The notes: a model not told the origin generated them from the letters alone. 64,000 bases of DNA from Methanoregulaceae archaeon (GCA_020850325.1 JADZEW010000022.1:86550-150549), one strand, 5' to 3'. Positions 51,311 to 60,886 are shown, counted from the first letter of the stretch. A program made the numbers and translations.

Positions 51311-53338
51311 CTAATGGCCCCAGTTGGCCGGCCTTACGGACGCGAACGGTTGCCCGAGGCGGGCCATCTTCACCTCGAGGGCGGACCCGCCGGTCTTGTT
51401 GAACCACTCGACTGTGATTTGGTGCCAGCCCTTGGCAAGGGGAGCGGTGCCGGTCTTATCGCTCGGCGAGTGCAGACCGTCGTGGTCGACGACCAGCTTG
51501 CCGTCGATGGAGAGCTTTGCTCCGTCGTCAGCGAGCAGATTGAACCGGTACACATCGTCGGCATCCACGTACACCATTCCGGTGATTCGGAAGCCCAGGT
51601 GCTCGTCTGCGCCGTAGCCCTTCAGGTCGATCTGCTCGATCACGTCCGCCTTTTCGGCTTTGAGCGAGTCCCAGTTCGGGCACTTATCCCAATCGCCCCG
51701 GTACACCTCGCGCTTGAGCCCTTTGCCCGCCGGTGCGGGGCTGGCCGCCCAGGGCTTCACCTTGGTGAACTTCCGGTCGGCGACTCCGCTAACCGGCTTG
51801 CCGTTGTGGAACGAGCGGACCTTGAGCGTCGTCGATTTCGTAAGCACCACGTTGCCCTTTGCGGCCGCCGAGTTCGCGGTCGGAGTCGAGCCATCGGTGG
51901 TGAATCTCGTCACCAACTCGGCTGAGCCCGAATCGATGCGAACTCCGATCGCGTCGACAAACTCGTCGCTGTCCGAGTTGATCGTGGGTGCCGCGTAGAT
52001 GATCGGCATGCCTTTCAGGGTTAGCTTCACGACCGTCGCGTGGCCGTTGGGCGCCGTCTTCGGGACCTCGACAACAACGTCGCCACCCGACTTGCGAGCG
52101 ACTGACCGAGAAGAAGCGCCGAGAATCTGCGCGCCGACGATCTCGTTGCCGACTCCAGGCACGATCAGCTTGCCGTCCCTGGGCCAATCGAACACATGCA
52201 GGAACACCTCGGATTGGGTCTTGCCGGGTTTCATGGTGGCGCGGCCCCACTTCAGCGATTTGAAGGGCGAGGCTTGGGTCGCGTAGATCGCATCGCCGTT
52301 GACCTTCATCCACTGGCCGATCTCCTTGAGCCGCACGACGGACTCTTCGGGGAACGTGCCGTCCGCCTTCGGGCCGACATTCAGCAGGTAGTTGCCGCCT
52401 TTCGAGACGATGTCAATGAGGTTGCGGATGAGTTCGCGGGTGCTCTTGTAGTTCTTGTCCCACGCGTTGTAGCCCCAGTGGGTGTTCATCGTCATGCACG
52501 ATTCCCAATCCACGCCGGGGATGCCCTGCGCGGGGATTTCCTGCTCGGGCGTGCCGAAGTCGCCGGCGAAACCGGCGTCGCTCATGCCCGCCATGCCGCC
52601 GCGGCCGACGTCGACGCGATTGTTGACGATAACCTTCGGCTGCAGCTTCCGGCAGAGAGCGTCTAGGCGCGAGCCGCGTTCATGGTTCCACGTGCGCTCC
52701 CACTCGCCGTCGAACCACATCACGCCGATAGGGCCGTAGTTGGTGAGCAGTTCGCTCACTTGGTCGTGGAGGTACTTCTCGAAGCGCGCGAAGTTGGCGT
52801 CGGTAGGCTGCGGATTTGACCACTCGCGGTGAGGCTCATAGTCGGGATGCTGCCAATCCATGATGCTGTGGTACCAGCACATCGTCAAGCCCTCGGCGCG
52901 GGTGGCTTCCTCGAGTTCCTTCATGATGTCGCGCTTGAAGGGCGTGGCCATGATGTCGTAGTCGCTGACTTTGGAGTCGTACAACGCGAAGCCGTCGTGG
53001 TGCTTGGTGGTGATGGTGATGTAGCGCATGCCGGCGTCCTTGGCCATGCGTGCCCACTCGCGGGCGTCGAACTTGGTCGGGTTGAACCCGCCGAGGAACT
53101 TGCGGTACTCGTCGACCGGAATCTTCGCGGACTCCATGATCCACTCGCCGTAGTTCGTGCGATCGCCCCACTTGCCCGCGGGGACGGCGTAGAGGCCCCA
53201 GTGGATGAACATGCCGAAGCGCGCCTCGCGCCACCACTTCATGCGGGCATCGCGTTCAGCTTTGGATTCTTGGTTGATGCCCTGGGCGGGGACGGAGACC
53301 GCGAGACCGACGAGCATCGCGAGCGCGAGTAACTTCAT
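51311..53338 (-). CDS. Secreted alpha-L-fucosidase (GH29) with HEX_C and PA14-like domains
   Basis: A 675-aa protein. Signal MKLLALAMLVGLAVSVPAQG. GH29 catalytic domain about 20-420: ARFGMFIHWGLYAVPAGKWG, KHHDGFALYDS, nucleophile Asp in VMWFDGEWERTWNH, and NYLLNVGPKADGTFPEESV. Then a chitobiase/HexC-like domain (RFTTDGSTPTANS) about 440-530, and a PA14 domain about 545-665 (EVYRGDWDKCPNWDSL; YRFNLLADDGAKLSIDGKLV). Releases L-fucose from glycans outside the cell. ATG 53338 chosen as TACAAT is 7 nt upstream; the ATG 9 nt earlier overlaps the box. Confidence 0.9.
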   Translation of the reverse strand: MKLLALAMLVGLAVSVPAQGINQESKAERDARMKWWREARFGMFIHWGLYAVPAGKWGDRTNYGEWIMESAKIPVDEYRKFLGGFNPTKFDAREWARMAKDAGMRYITITTKHHDGFALYDSKVSDYDIMATPFKRDIMKELEEATRAEGLTMCWYHSIMDWQHPDYEPHREWSNPQPTDANFARFEKYLHDQVSELLTNYGPIGVMWFDGEWERTWNHERGSRLDALCRKLQPKVIVNNRVDVGRGGMAGMSDAGFAGDFGTPEQEIPAQGIPGVDWESCMTMNTHWGYNAWDKNYKSTRELIRNLIDIVSKGGNYLLNVGPKADGTFPEESVVRLKEIGQWMKVNGDAIYATQASPFKSLKWGRATMKPGKTQSEVFLHVFDWPRDGKLIVPGVGNEIVGAQILGASSRSVARKSGGDVVVEVPKTAPNGHATVVKLTLKGMPIIYAAPTINSDSDEFVDAIGVRIDSGSAELVTRFTTDGSTPTANSAAAKGNVVLTKSTTLKVRSFHNGKPVSGVADRKFTKVKPWAASPAPAGKGLKREVYRGDWDKCPNWDSLKAEKADVIEQIDLKGYGADEHLGFRITGMVYVDADDVYRFNLLADDGAKLSIDGKLVVDHDGLHSPSDKTGTAPLAKGWHQITVEWFNKTGGSALEVKMARLGQPFASVRPANWGH

Positions 53339-53395
53339 GACGCGCATTGTACGGCATGCGGCTAAAGGCGGCGTGTGGGGAGCTTCTAATGAAGC

Positions 53396-53573
53396 TCACG
53401 AGGCACGCGGGGGTTCGTACCGCGTCCAGCGCAGGGCCTCGTCCTTCGCTTGGCGCTCCGGACTCGAACCTGCGCCCACACGTAAGGTGGAGAAGTAATC
53501 ACGAGGCACGCGGGGGTTCGTACCGCGTCCAGCGCAGGGCCTTGTCCTTCGCTTGCGCTCCGGACTCGAAACC
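53396..53573. repeat. Two 75-bp direct repeats, 103-bp period
   Basis: Near-identical copies at 53396-53470 and 53499-53573, beginning TCACGAGGCACGCGGGGGTT and ending CTCCGGACTCGAA. Differences are a T/C change, a lost G and an added A. No ORF. Fills the gap between the fucosidase start and the Vps10-like gene stop. Confidence 0.75.
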
Positions 53574-53594
53574 AGCGCCTACATTTCGAGCGGT

Positions 53595-56252
53595 TTACTT
53601 CCTCGGCAGCACTTCGAAGGTGCCTTCGGCGGTGATCTTGCCCATCTTCATCTTCACGGTGTAGGTTCCAGGCTCCACTTGGAACTGCTGGAACAGAGTG
53701 TCCTGTCCCTTGTCCGGAAGGCGCAGCCACTCCTCGGGCACGAGGTCCCATGTCACGCGGTTGAAGCCCGGCGCATTCGAGCCGGTCAGTTTCTTCACCA
53801 CCACGCCCTTCGCGTTCTCGATGGTGATCGATAGGTCGTCGCCGGTGTAGGAGTCGATCCAGTAGTCGATCCGCACTCCTGCGGGGGGATTCGGCGCGCG
53901 GAAGAGCTTGTGCGTCCACAAGCCGCTGTACTCGATGAACCACTTGGGCCGCGCCGGAGCGATGCTGAACACATGGAGCGGCTTGGCGAGGACCTCGGGC
54001 GTGAGTTCGCTGATCCAGCGTGCGCCGTCCATGATCCAGATCGATAAGCCGTGCGTGCCGAGCACGAGATCGCTTTCGCGAGCGTGCTGCTTGATGTCGT
54101 AGACCGGCACCGTCGGCAGGGCTTGGCCATGGATCTTGATCCACTCTCCACCGCGATCGAGGCTGACGTACACCGCGTTCTCCGTGCCGAGATAAAGCAC
54201 GTTCGCATTGAAGCGATCCTCGCGGATGACCATCGCGGTGCGACGTCCGGGAAGATTTGCGGTGATGTCCTTCCACGTCTTGCCGCGATCCGCGGTCATC
54301 AGCACGCTCGGATCGTAGTCGTGAGTTCGGTGGCCATCAACGGTCACGTATGCCGTATCGACGTCAGCGTAGGATGCCTCGATCCGGCTGATGTAGCGGC
54401 CGGCGACGACTTCGGGTGTCACATTCGCCCAGTGCTTGCCGTCATCGGTGGTCACGTGGATGAGGCCGTCATCCGAACCCGCCCACAGAACACCCGCTTT
54501 GACGGGTGACTCGGCGAGGCTAACGACCGTGCAATACGACTCAGCATTCGAGCCGACCGTCTCCATGCGATCGGGGTTCTTGGTGGTCAGATCACCGCTG
54601 ATGCGTGCCCATTTGTCGCCCCGCTCGGTGAGCTTGAACACATAGTTGCCCGCGTGATACAGCACGGTCGGGTCGTGGGAGCTGACGAAGAATGGCGAGT
54701 TCCAGTTGTAGCGGAATCGCGGCTCGCCCTCACGTGCTTCGGGAGCGATGAACCGTCGCTCGCCGATCGAGAGATCGTGGCGAACGAGGTTGCCGCCCTG
54801 CCACTCGCCGTAAATGACATTGGGGTTGGTTGGATCGAACTCGGCGTGGAAGCCGTCGCCCCAATTCACGACCTGCCAGTCAGCGTTGGTGATTCCGGTT
54901 TCGGACACCTTCTGGGCGTCGTCCTTCTTCTGGCGCTTGTTCGTCGCGCTTGGCCCCATCCAAGTGCCGTTGTCCTGCAGTCCGCCGATGACCCGGTACG
55001 GTTCGCTGTCATCGAGCGACACGTTGTAGAACTGCCCGGTCGGCATCGTGTTCAGGAAGTCCCAGGTCAGTCCCCGGTCGAACGATTGGCTTGCGCCACC
55101 GTCGGTCGCTACGACCAGATGATCCGTGTCTTCCGGATTGATCAGCATCGCGTGGTGGTCGGCGTGGAGCAGATCCGAGAAGCCTTGGCGGAAGGTCTCG
55201 CCGCCGTCATCGCTGACTTCGGTCGTCCAGCCTTGGAGATAAACCCGCTGGTCATCCTTGGGGTCGAACTTGACTTTGCTGAAGTAGAACGCGCGTGGGC
55301 TGCGCACGCTGAGCCGTCGCCAGGATTCGCCGCCGTCGTCGCTGCGGAAGATGCCGCCGCCACGCATGCGGTCATCGCGGATGCTGTTCGCGCCTTCGGA
55401 GGTGCTCTCGACGACCGCGATCAGCTTCTTGGTATCGCCGGGGAAAATGTCGAGTCCAACCCGGCCGATCTGCGGCGGTAAGCCGCCGGCGAGTTTCTTC
55501 CAACTCTTGCCACCGTCGGTGGATTTGTAGATGCCGCCCTCCGGCCCACCGGAGACAAAGCTCCAACCGGTGCGCCGGCGGTGGTACATCGCGGCGTAGA
55601 CGGTGTCGGGGTTCTTCGGGTCGACGCAAACGTCGATGGCGCCGGTGTCCTCGTCGATGTAGAGTTGCCGATCCCAGGTTTTGCCACCGTCGGTGGTCTT
55701 GTAGATACCGCGCGTCTCATTCGCGCCCCACAGGTGGCCTAGCGCGGCAACGTAGCAGACGTCAGGATCGCGCGGGTCGGCGGCGATGCGAGGAATGTCG
55801 TGCGAGTCTTCGAGGCCCAGATGGGTCCAGTTCTCGCCGCCGTCGGTCGAGCGGTACATGCCGTTGCCCCACGAACTGGAGTTGCGACCATTGCCTTCGC
55901 CCGTGCCGACCCAGATGATGCGTCCCTTGCCCTTTTCCTTGCGGTCGGCCTTCTTGACGGTGTCATCCCAACCCTTCCAGTCGGCGGGGGCGTCGCAGAC
56001 GGCGAGGCTTCCGATGCTCGATGTCTCCTCGGTCTTGAAGAGCTGCTCGAACGTGGTGCCCATGTTCTTGGTGCGCCACAGGCCGCCACTGGCAAAACCG
56101 ATGTAGTAGGTCTTCGGGTTGCCGGGAGCGAAGGCCATGTCCGAAATGCGGCCGCCCATGATGGCGGGGCCAATGCACCGCCACGGGACTCGCTTGAGGT
56201 CGGCTTCGGTCAGCTTGCGAACGGGTTCAGACGGAGATTGCTTGCGCGCCAT
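53595..56252 (-). CDS. Vps10/sortilin-like BNR beta-propeller protein
   Basis: An 885-aa protein with repeated Asp-box units: YRSTDGGENW, YKTTDGGKTW, YKSTDGGKSW, FRSDDGGESW, VSDDGGETF, TADRGKTW, SLDRGGEW. They build one or two beta-propellers, and the C-terminal region is a beta-sandwich (LFRAPNPPAGVRIDYWIDSY, ITAEGTFEVLPRK). Relatives are often exported, but ATG 56252 (MARKQSPSEPVRKL) has no signal peptide. TATGCT is 6 nt upstream. Role unknown; no sialidase active-site set was identified. Confidence 0.8.
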   Translation of the reverse strand: MARKQSPSEPVRKLTEADLKRVPWRCIGPAIMGGRISDMAFAPGNPKTYYIGFASGGLWRTKNMGTTFEQLFKTEETSSIGSLAVCDAPADWKGWDDTVKKADRKEKGKGRIIWVGTGEGNGRNSSSWGNGMYRSTDGGENWTHLGLEDSHDIPRIAADPRDPDVCYVAALGHLWGANETRGIYKTTDGGKTWDRQLYIDEDTGAIDVCVDPKNPDTVYAAMYHRRRTGWSFVSGGPEGGIYKSTDGGKSWKKLAGGLPPQIGRVGLDIFPGDTKKLIAVVESTSEGANSIRDDRMRGGGIFRSDDGGESWRRLSVRSPRAFYFSKVKFDPKDDQRVYLQGWTTEVSDDGGETFRQGFSDLLHADHHAMLINPEDTDHLVVATDGGASQSFDRGLTWDFLNTMPTGQFYNVSLDDSEPYRVIGGLQDNGTWMGPSATNKRQKKDDAQKVSETGITNADWQVVNWGDGFHAEFDPTNPNVIYGEWQGGNLVRHDLSIGERRFIAPEAREGEPRFRYNWNSPFFVSSHDPTVLYHAGNYVFKLTERGDKWARISGDLTTKNPDRMETVGSNAESYCTVVSLAESPVKAGVLWAGSDDGLIHVTTDDGKHWANVTPEVVAGRYISRIEASYADVDTAYVTVDGHRTHDYDPSVLMTADRGKTWKDITANLPGRRTAMVIREDRFNANVLYLGTENAVYVSLDRGGEWIKIHGQALPTVPVYDIKQHARESDLVLGTHGLSIWIMDGARWISELTPEVLAKPLHVFSIAPARPKWFIEYSGLWTHKLFRAPNPPAGVRIDYWIDSYTGDDLSITIENAKGVVVKKLTGSNAPGFNRVTWDLVPEEWLRLPDKGQDTLFQQFQVEPGTYTVKMKMGKITAEGTFEVLPRK

Positions 56253-56425
56253 GCGGTGAGCATACACGGAGTTGGGAAGGCATTTCAGGTAGCTGGTTTT
56301 CGGTGGGTTATTGAACTCGGGCTTTATGCCGCGCGCAGAGCGAAGAGAAGGTGCCCAGCTGATTTGTCCAACAAATTCAGCCGTTTCGTACAATCCTCCG
56401 CGCCAGGCCAGGGGCGATACTTTTC

Positions 56426-56445
56426 TCGTTGGCGCAATCCAACGA
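56426..56445 (+). promoter_or_regulatory. Dyad in the metallothionein promoter/leader
   Basis: TCGTTGG / CCAACGA, a perfect 7-bp dyad with centre CGCAAT, follows GATACT (56416-56421) and precedes the AGAGGTGA ribosome-binding site. It may be a metal-sensor operator or a leader hairpin. Confidence 0.4.
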
Positions 56446-56465
56446 AAACGAAAGAGGTGAACCCT

Positions 56466-56630
56466 ATGACTACGAAAATCGAAACCTGCAACTGCTCTTC
56501 ATGCCCCGGCCTGACCTGCACCTGCGGCTGCCAAGTCCCCGCGCAATCTGCCCCGTGCTCCTGCGGTGAGCAGTGCACTTGCGGGGCGCAGTGCAACTGC
56601 GGCCCCGACTGCTCGTGCACTGTCAACTAG
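56466..56630 (+). CDS. Metallothionein-like Cys-rich protein
   Basis: A 54-aa protein with 14 cysteines, mainly in C-x-C and C-x3-C spacings (TCTCGC; PCSCGEQCTCGAQCNCGPDC). No aromatic or His residues. It should chelate Zn, Cd or Cu ions in the cytoplasm. ATG 56466 has AGAGGTGA 7 nt upstream. A strong hairpin follows. A longer frame in register runs from 55800 but crosses the opposite-strand Vps10 gene and is not real. Confidence 0.8.
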   Translation: MTTKIETCNCSSCPGLTCTCGCQVPAQSAPCSCGEQCTCGAQCNCGPDCSCTVN

Positions 56631-56643
56631 CATGAGAACACTA

Positions 56644-56671
56644 GCGCCGCTGGTCACGAAGCCAGCGGCGC
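56644..56671 (+). terminator. Hairpin after the metallothionein gene
   Basis: A perfect 10-bp stem GCGCCGCTGG / CCAGCGGCGC with an 8-nt loop, 13 nt after the stop. No T-tract, so it may stabilise the mRNA 3' end instead of terminating alone. Confidence 0.5.
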
Positions 56672-56693
56672 CAAGATCCCAAACTCCACAACC

Positions 56694-57674
56694 ATGAAAG
56701 CCATTTTCTGCCCACGATACGGCTCGCCTGCCGTCCTCGAGTCGCGCTCCATCGACCGACCGATCCCTTCCGAAACCGAGATCCTGATTCAAACGGTCGC
56801 CACATCGGTGACCACGGGCGACACCCGAGTGAGGGCGTTGCGGATGCCCAAAGGCTTCGGCCTCATCGGCCGTCTCGCTCTCGGCATCTCAAAGCCAAGG
56901 CAACAGATCCTCGGTTCGGAACTCTCCGGAGTCGTCGTCTCGATTGGCAAGAGCGTGACTAACTTCGAGGTCGGCGACGAAGTGATTCTCTACACCGGCA
57001 CGAAACTCGGGTGCCACAGCGAATACAAGGCTGTTTCCCAGGACGCGGCGATGATCAAGAAACCCGCGAGCATGACCTTTGAGGAGGCGGCTGCGCTTGC
57101 CGCGAGCGGAACGACAGCCCTGGCCTTCCTGAGAAAGGGAGAGGTGAAGGCGGGTGACAAAGTCCTGATCATCGGTGCGGCAGGCGGCGTGGGCTCGGCG
57201 GCGGTGATGCTGGCAAAACAGGCCGGAGCGGAGGTCACAGCGGTCTGCAGCGCAAGGAACCTCGAGTTCGTCAGATCACTCGGCGCGGATCTGATCCTTG
57301 ACTATATAAAGGATGACTTCACGCAGAACGGCGTAACCTACGACGCCATTCTGGACGCCGCAGGTGTGCTCTCCTACGCACAAGCGCGTACCGCGCTGGA
57401 GGCCAAGGGGCGACTGCTGCTTGTCTCCGCCAGTCTGCCCCAGATCTTGCAAGCCGCGTTCGCCACGATTGCCAGAGGCCATAGGGTGGTCTCCGGCCCA
57501 GCGGCTTGGACTCGGGGGGATCTCGAGTTCCTCAAGACGTGCGTTGAGTCCGGTGCCTACCGCGTCCCCGTCGAGCGGACCTATCCGATCGAACAGATTG
57601 CTGACGCCCACGCCTTCGTAGAGGCTGGGGGCAAGCGCGGGAACATTGTCGTCAGCTTTGCCCGTAGGCCATGA
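56694..57674 (+). CDS. Zinc-independent MDR oxidoreductase (quinone oxidoreductase-like)
   Basis: A 326-aa medium-chain dehydrogenase/reductase. The nucleotide-binding motif is VLIIGAAGGVGSAAVMLAKQ; upstream are GSELSGVVVSIGKSV and the ASGTTALAFL helix. The structural Cys cluster and catalytic zinc ligands of alcohol dehydrogenases are missing, which fits NADPH quinone oxidoreductases. Its 3' end overlaps the convergent AraC gene by 23 nt, and the pair may form a regulator-target unit. Confidence 0.85.
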   Translation: MKAIFCPRYGSPAVLESRSIDRPIPSETEILIQTVATSVTTGDTRVRALRMPKGFGLIGRLALGISKPRQQILGSELSGVVVSIGKSVTNFEVGDEVILYTGTKLGCHSEYKAVSQDAAMIKKPASMTFEEAAALAASGTTALAFLRKGEVKAGDKVLIIGAAGGVGSAAVMLAKQAGAEVTAVCSARNLEFVRSLGADLILDYIKDDFTQNGVTYDAILDAAGVLSYAQARTALEAKGRLLLVSASLPQILQAAFATIARGHRVVSGPAAWTRGDLEFLKTCVESGAYRVPVERTYPIEQIADAHAFVEAGGKRGNIVVSFARRP

Positions 57675-58515
57675 ACGGCGAGGGGATCTCCGTGAGCTTC
57701 CCACGCATGAGCACCGAGGGGGCCATGCCGAACATCTGGTGGAAGGTCCGCGTCAAGTGCGCAGAGTCGGTGAAATCGGCGGCGTGGGCGGCCGCGGAAA
57801 TCGTGCCCTCGGTGGCGATCGCCACCATCGCCCGGGTCAGCTTGCGCCAAAGCATGTAACGGCTGTAAGGCAGTCCGAGCTGGTCCTTGAATAGGTGTGC
57901 GAAACGACTTGGAGAGAGGAATGCCAATTCTGCCGCGTCCTCAAGTCTCATCCTGAGATCGTTACGCTCCCGAATCTCTGCGATTACGGAGATGATCCGC
58001 TGGTCCGGCTTACGCGAGGACGGCAGCCCTGGGCTCAGCGCGTGCACGCAACTTCGAATCCGCTCGCCGATCTCTAGACCGTCGAAAGGCCGCTCGAGGT
58101 ATGCCCGCAGGTCAGTGACGCATGACACCAGTCGTTCCTCGGGGAGGATAAGAATGCCACCCTCACTGAGGCTCTGGGTTCCGTCAGCAAGTTCCGGGGG
58201 GTTGGGGAAGTCTCGTAGCCAACGCCCCTCGAACGACTCGGGATCGACAAAGAGCATCGCACCTGTAGCCCCGTTGCAGTCAAACAAGTGGACCACATTC
58301 GGCTGGACAATGAGTCCGCTACCCTCCGTCCACTGCCCGTCTGAGCCGCAGGCGGCGACTCGCTCATCGAGCGCAATCACAATCTGCACGGCATGGTGCG
58401 AATGCGCAGGAACCACACCGGTGGCGCGGCCAACCAGCAAGAAGCCACCTTCCCAAAGGTGCCAGCTCGGCTCGCTCAACCACTGATACTCGGCGCTCCT
58501 TTCTACCTGGGACAC
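57652..58515 (-). CDS. AraC-family transcriptional regulator
   Basis: A 287-aa protein. N-terminal cupin-like sensor (VVPAHSHHAVQIVIALDERV). C-terminal AraC double HTH: LEDAAELAFLSPSRFAHLFK and ISAAAHAADFTDSAHLTRTF with HQMFGMAPS. Probably controls the adjacent MDR gene. Start GTG 58515; TACAAT is 18 nt upstream, which leaves a short leader. Confidence 0.87.
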   Translation of the reverse strand: MSQVERSAEYQWLSEPSWHLWEGGFLLVGRATGVVPAHSHHAVQIVIALDERVAACGSDGQWTEGSGLIVQPNVVHLFDCNGATGAMLFVDPESFEGRWLRDFPNPPELADGTQSLSEGGILILPEERLVSCVTDLRAYLERPFDGLEIGERIRSCVHALSPGLPSSRKPDQRIISVIAEIRERNDLRMRLEDAAELAFLSPSRFAHLFKDQLGLPYSRYMLWRKLTRAMVAIATEGTISAAAHAADFTDSAHLTRTFHQMFGMAPSVLMRGKLTEIPSPFMAYGQS

Positions 58516-58657
58516 CCTATCCTCGCGAGTTCATTGTAGCTCTACTTTCGTGGGGCAAAGAATAGCCGATTCGTCCAATCCTCCAAGGGTTGGCGAGGGC
58601 TACTCTGATCGTGTTGTTATGGTCTCGACCTAACCGTGATTTTGGAGGAACTTGAAA

Positions 58658-59083
58658 ATGGAATACCTGATTGGAGTTGGCCTCGCCCTGGCCATCTGCA
58701 CCTTTGCCGCAGCCGTCGGCCTCGATCGCCAGCGGGCCTTCTATGCGACGATGGTTCTCGTCGTGGCGACGTACTACGTTCTCTTCGCGGTCTTGGGCGG
58801 AACGTTGCGAAGCCTGCTCTCCGAGTCCCTCGTCGCTATCGCCTTCTTCGCCCTCGCCGCCTTCGCGTTCAAGAAGAACGAGTGGCTGATCGTGGCTGGT
58901 CTCGTGGGCCATGGCGTGTTCGATGGCTTCCACCACTTGCTCGTCGACAACCCCGGGGTCCCCGCCTTCTGGCCCGGCTTCTGTCTTTCATTTGATGTCC
59001 TGGCCGGAGGATTTCTGGCGGCGTTGTTGGTGCGACGTTCTAAGGTTGCATTGCACCCGATCGAATGCGATGCTTCAGTCTAG
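58658..59083 (+). CDS. Small integral membrane protein
   Basis: A 141-aa protein with about four membrane segments (YLIGVGLALAICTFAAAVGL; VLVVATYYVLFAVLGGTL; SLVAIAFFALAAFAF; LSFDVLAGGFLAALLV) and a His-rich loop (GHGVFDGFHHLLVDNPG) that may bind metal. ATG 58658 has GGAGGAA about 8 nt upstream. Resembles uncharacterised DUF-type membrane proteins. Confidence 0.7.
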   Translation: MEYLIGVGLALAICTFAAAVGLDRQRAFYATMVLVVATYYVLFAVLGGTLRSLLSESLVAIAFFALAAFAFKKNEWLIVAGLVGHGVFDGFHHLLVDNPGVPAFWPGFCLSFDVLAGGFLAALLVRRSKVALHPIECDASV

Positions 59084-59183
59084 AAACTCGGAGGAGCGAT
59101 CCACGCTGTGGATGCGCACTCCGGGGTCTTGGTTGAGCCTATGGGCCCGCGGCCCAGACCGTTAGCTGAGATCTCCACAAAGC

Positions 59184-59214
59184 AAGAGGCACGAGCCCCA
59201 AGCTCGCGCCTCTT
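59184..59214 (-). terminator. Terminator of pckA
   Basis: A 12-bp stem AAGAGGCGCGAG / CTCGTGCCTCTT (minus strand, one G-T pair) around CTTGGGG, followed by GCTTTG, 18 nt after the pckA stop. Confidence 0.65.
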
Positions 59215-59231
59215 GAACCAGTTTCAAGTGA

Positions 59232-60764
59232 TTACTGGAACTTCTCGAAGTTCTTGTTGAACATCGCGAGGAGTTCGTTAGCTTTCGCGTCGTAGGCCGC
59301 CTTGTCCGCCCAGGTGTTGCGCGGCATCAGGACCTCGTCGGGAACGCCTGGGCAGGAGGTCGGCACGGAGAGGCCAAACACGGGATCGGTCTGGTACGTG
59401 ACATTGTCCAACAGTCCGGCGAACGCGGCGCGGATCATAGCTCGCGTGTAGGAGAGCTTCATGCGCGAACCCACGCCATACGAACCGCCGCTCCAACCGG
59501 TGTTGATCAGCCACACGTGCGAACCGTGCTTCTTCAGCTTCTCGCCGAGCAACTCCGCATAGGACATCGGCCGCAGCGGCAGGAACGGAGCGCCGAAGCA
59601 GGTGCTGAACGTGACCGTCGGTTCGGTAATGCCGGCCTCGGTGCCCGCGACCTTGGCGGTGTAACCGTTCAGGAAGTGGAACATCGCTTGCTCGGGGGTG
59701 AGCCGCGAGATGGGAGGCAGCACGCCGAATGCGTCGCAGGTCAGGAAGCAGATGTTCTTCGGATGGCCACCGACGCTGGGGATCACCGCACCCTCGATGT
59801 AGTCGACCGGGTACGCGCAGCGCGTGTTCTCGGTGATCGAGCCGTCATCGTAGTCAGGGATGCGCTGGTCGTTCATGACCACGTTCTCGAGGACCGAGCC
59901 GAACTTGATCGCGTTCCAGATCTCGGGTTCGCCTTCGGCACTGAGCTTGATGCATTTGGCGTAGCAGCCGCCCTCGAAGTTGAAAACGCCGTTCTCGGTC
60001 CAGCCATGCTCGTCGTCGCCGATGAGCCGTCGGTGAGCGTCGGCGGAGAGGGTGGTCTTACCGGTGCCACTGAGGCCAAAGAACAAGGCGGTATCGCCGT
60101 CCTCGCCGATGTTCGCCGAGCAGTGCATGCTCATGACGCCCTTCAGCGGGAGTAGATAGTTGAGAATCGTGAAGACCGACTTCTTCATCTCGCCCGCGTA
60201 CTGCGTGCCCATGATGAGCACCGTCTTTTCGGCGAAGTTGAGCGCGATCGAGGCCTCGCTGCGAGTGCCGTCGGTGGCCGGGTCAGCGGTCAGGTAACAG
60301 AGATCGATGATCGTCCAATCCGGCTCGTACGTAGCGAGTTCTTCCTCGGTCGGGCGGATCAGCAGCTGCTTGATGAAGAGCGCGTGGTACGGACGCTCGA
60401 CAAGGAACCGGGCCTTGATGCGATGTTCGGGATCGGCGCCACCGTAGGTGTCGATCTGGTAGAGCACCTTGCCCTCGACGTACTCGTTCGCCTTCTTCAG
60501 CAACTTCGCGAACGTCTCCGCGGACATCTCCGCGTTGTTCTCCCACCAAATGTTCGCCTCGCTGCTAGGCTCGCGGACCACGGCCTTGTCCTTCGGGGTC
60601 CGACCCGTGTACTTGCCGGTGTAGGCCACCAAGGCTCCGTTCGCGGCGAGGCTGTCGCCGTGGCGAACGGCATGCTCTACCAGTTCAGCAATGGAGAGGT
60701 TCTTGTGGAGTGTGGCAACGGAATCGAGGGCGAGAGGTTGGGGATTAGGGGCGATTGACGACAT
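59232..60764 (-). CDS. pckA: Phosphoenolpyruvate carboxykinase (ATP)
   Basis: A 510-aa enzyme that converts oxaloacetate and ATP to PEP and CO2 in gluconeogenesis. Motifs: YTGKYTGRTPKDK, MGTQYAGEMKKSVF (Mn-site Lys), SMHCSANIGEDGD (Mn-site His), FFGLSGTGKTTLSAD (P-loop), IGDDEHGWTE and GSRMKLSYTRAMIRAAF (adenine-binding region). Length is family standard. ATG 60764 fits the family N-terminus better than an earlier start at 60797. A TAAACT box about 50 nt upstream and GAGGTGGAG suggest a leadered mRNA. Confidence 0.95.
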   Translation of the reverse strand: MSSIAPNPQPLALDSVATLHKNLSIAELVEHAVRHGDSLAANGALVAYTGKYTGRTPKDKAVVREPSSEANIWWENNAEMSAETFAKLLKKANEYVEGKVLYQIDTYGGADPEHRIKARFLVERPYHALFIKQLLIRPTEEELATYEPDWTIIDLCYLTADPATDGTRSEASIALNFAEKTVLIMGTQYAGEMKKSVFTILNYLLPLKGVMSMHCSANIGEDGDTALFFGLSGTGKTTLSADAHRRLIGDDEHGWTENGVFNFEGGCYAKCIKLSAEGEPEIWNAIKFGSVLENVVMNDQRIPDYDDGSITENTRCAYPVDYIEGAVIPSVGGHPKNICFLTCDAFGVLPPISRLTPEQAMFHFLNGYTAKVAGTEAGITEPTVTFSTCFGAPFLPLRPMSYAELLGEKLKKHGSHVWLINTGWSGGSYGVGSRMKLSYTRAMIRAAFAGLLDNVTYQTDPVFGLSVPTSCPGVPDEVLMPRNTWADKAAYDAKANELLAMFNKNFEKFQ

Positions 60765-60886
60765 TGTCTTGCATCCAAGAGGCGGACGAAACTCCACCTC
60801 GCGTTGGGGTCAGTTTACCCGCCGTCCGAGCGTTTCCTGAGCGGGCCTGGTGAACCGATCAGGCGCATTCACACGTCAACCTCTCC

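Noticed and set aside
55800..56465. N-terminal extension of the metallothionein frame
   Set aside because: It runs opposite the Vps10-like gene; a ribosome-binding site just before ATG 56466 gives a normal 54-aa metallothionein.
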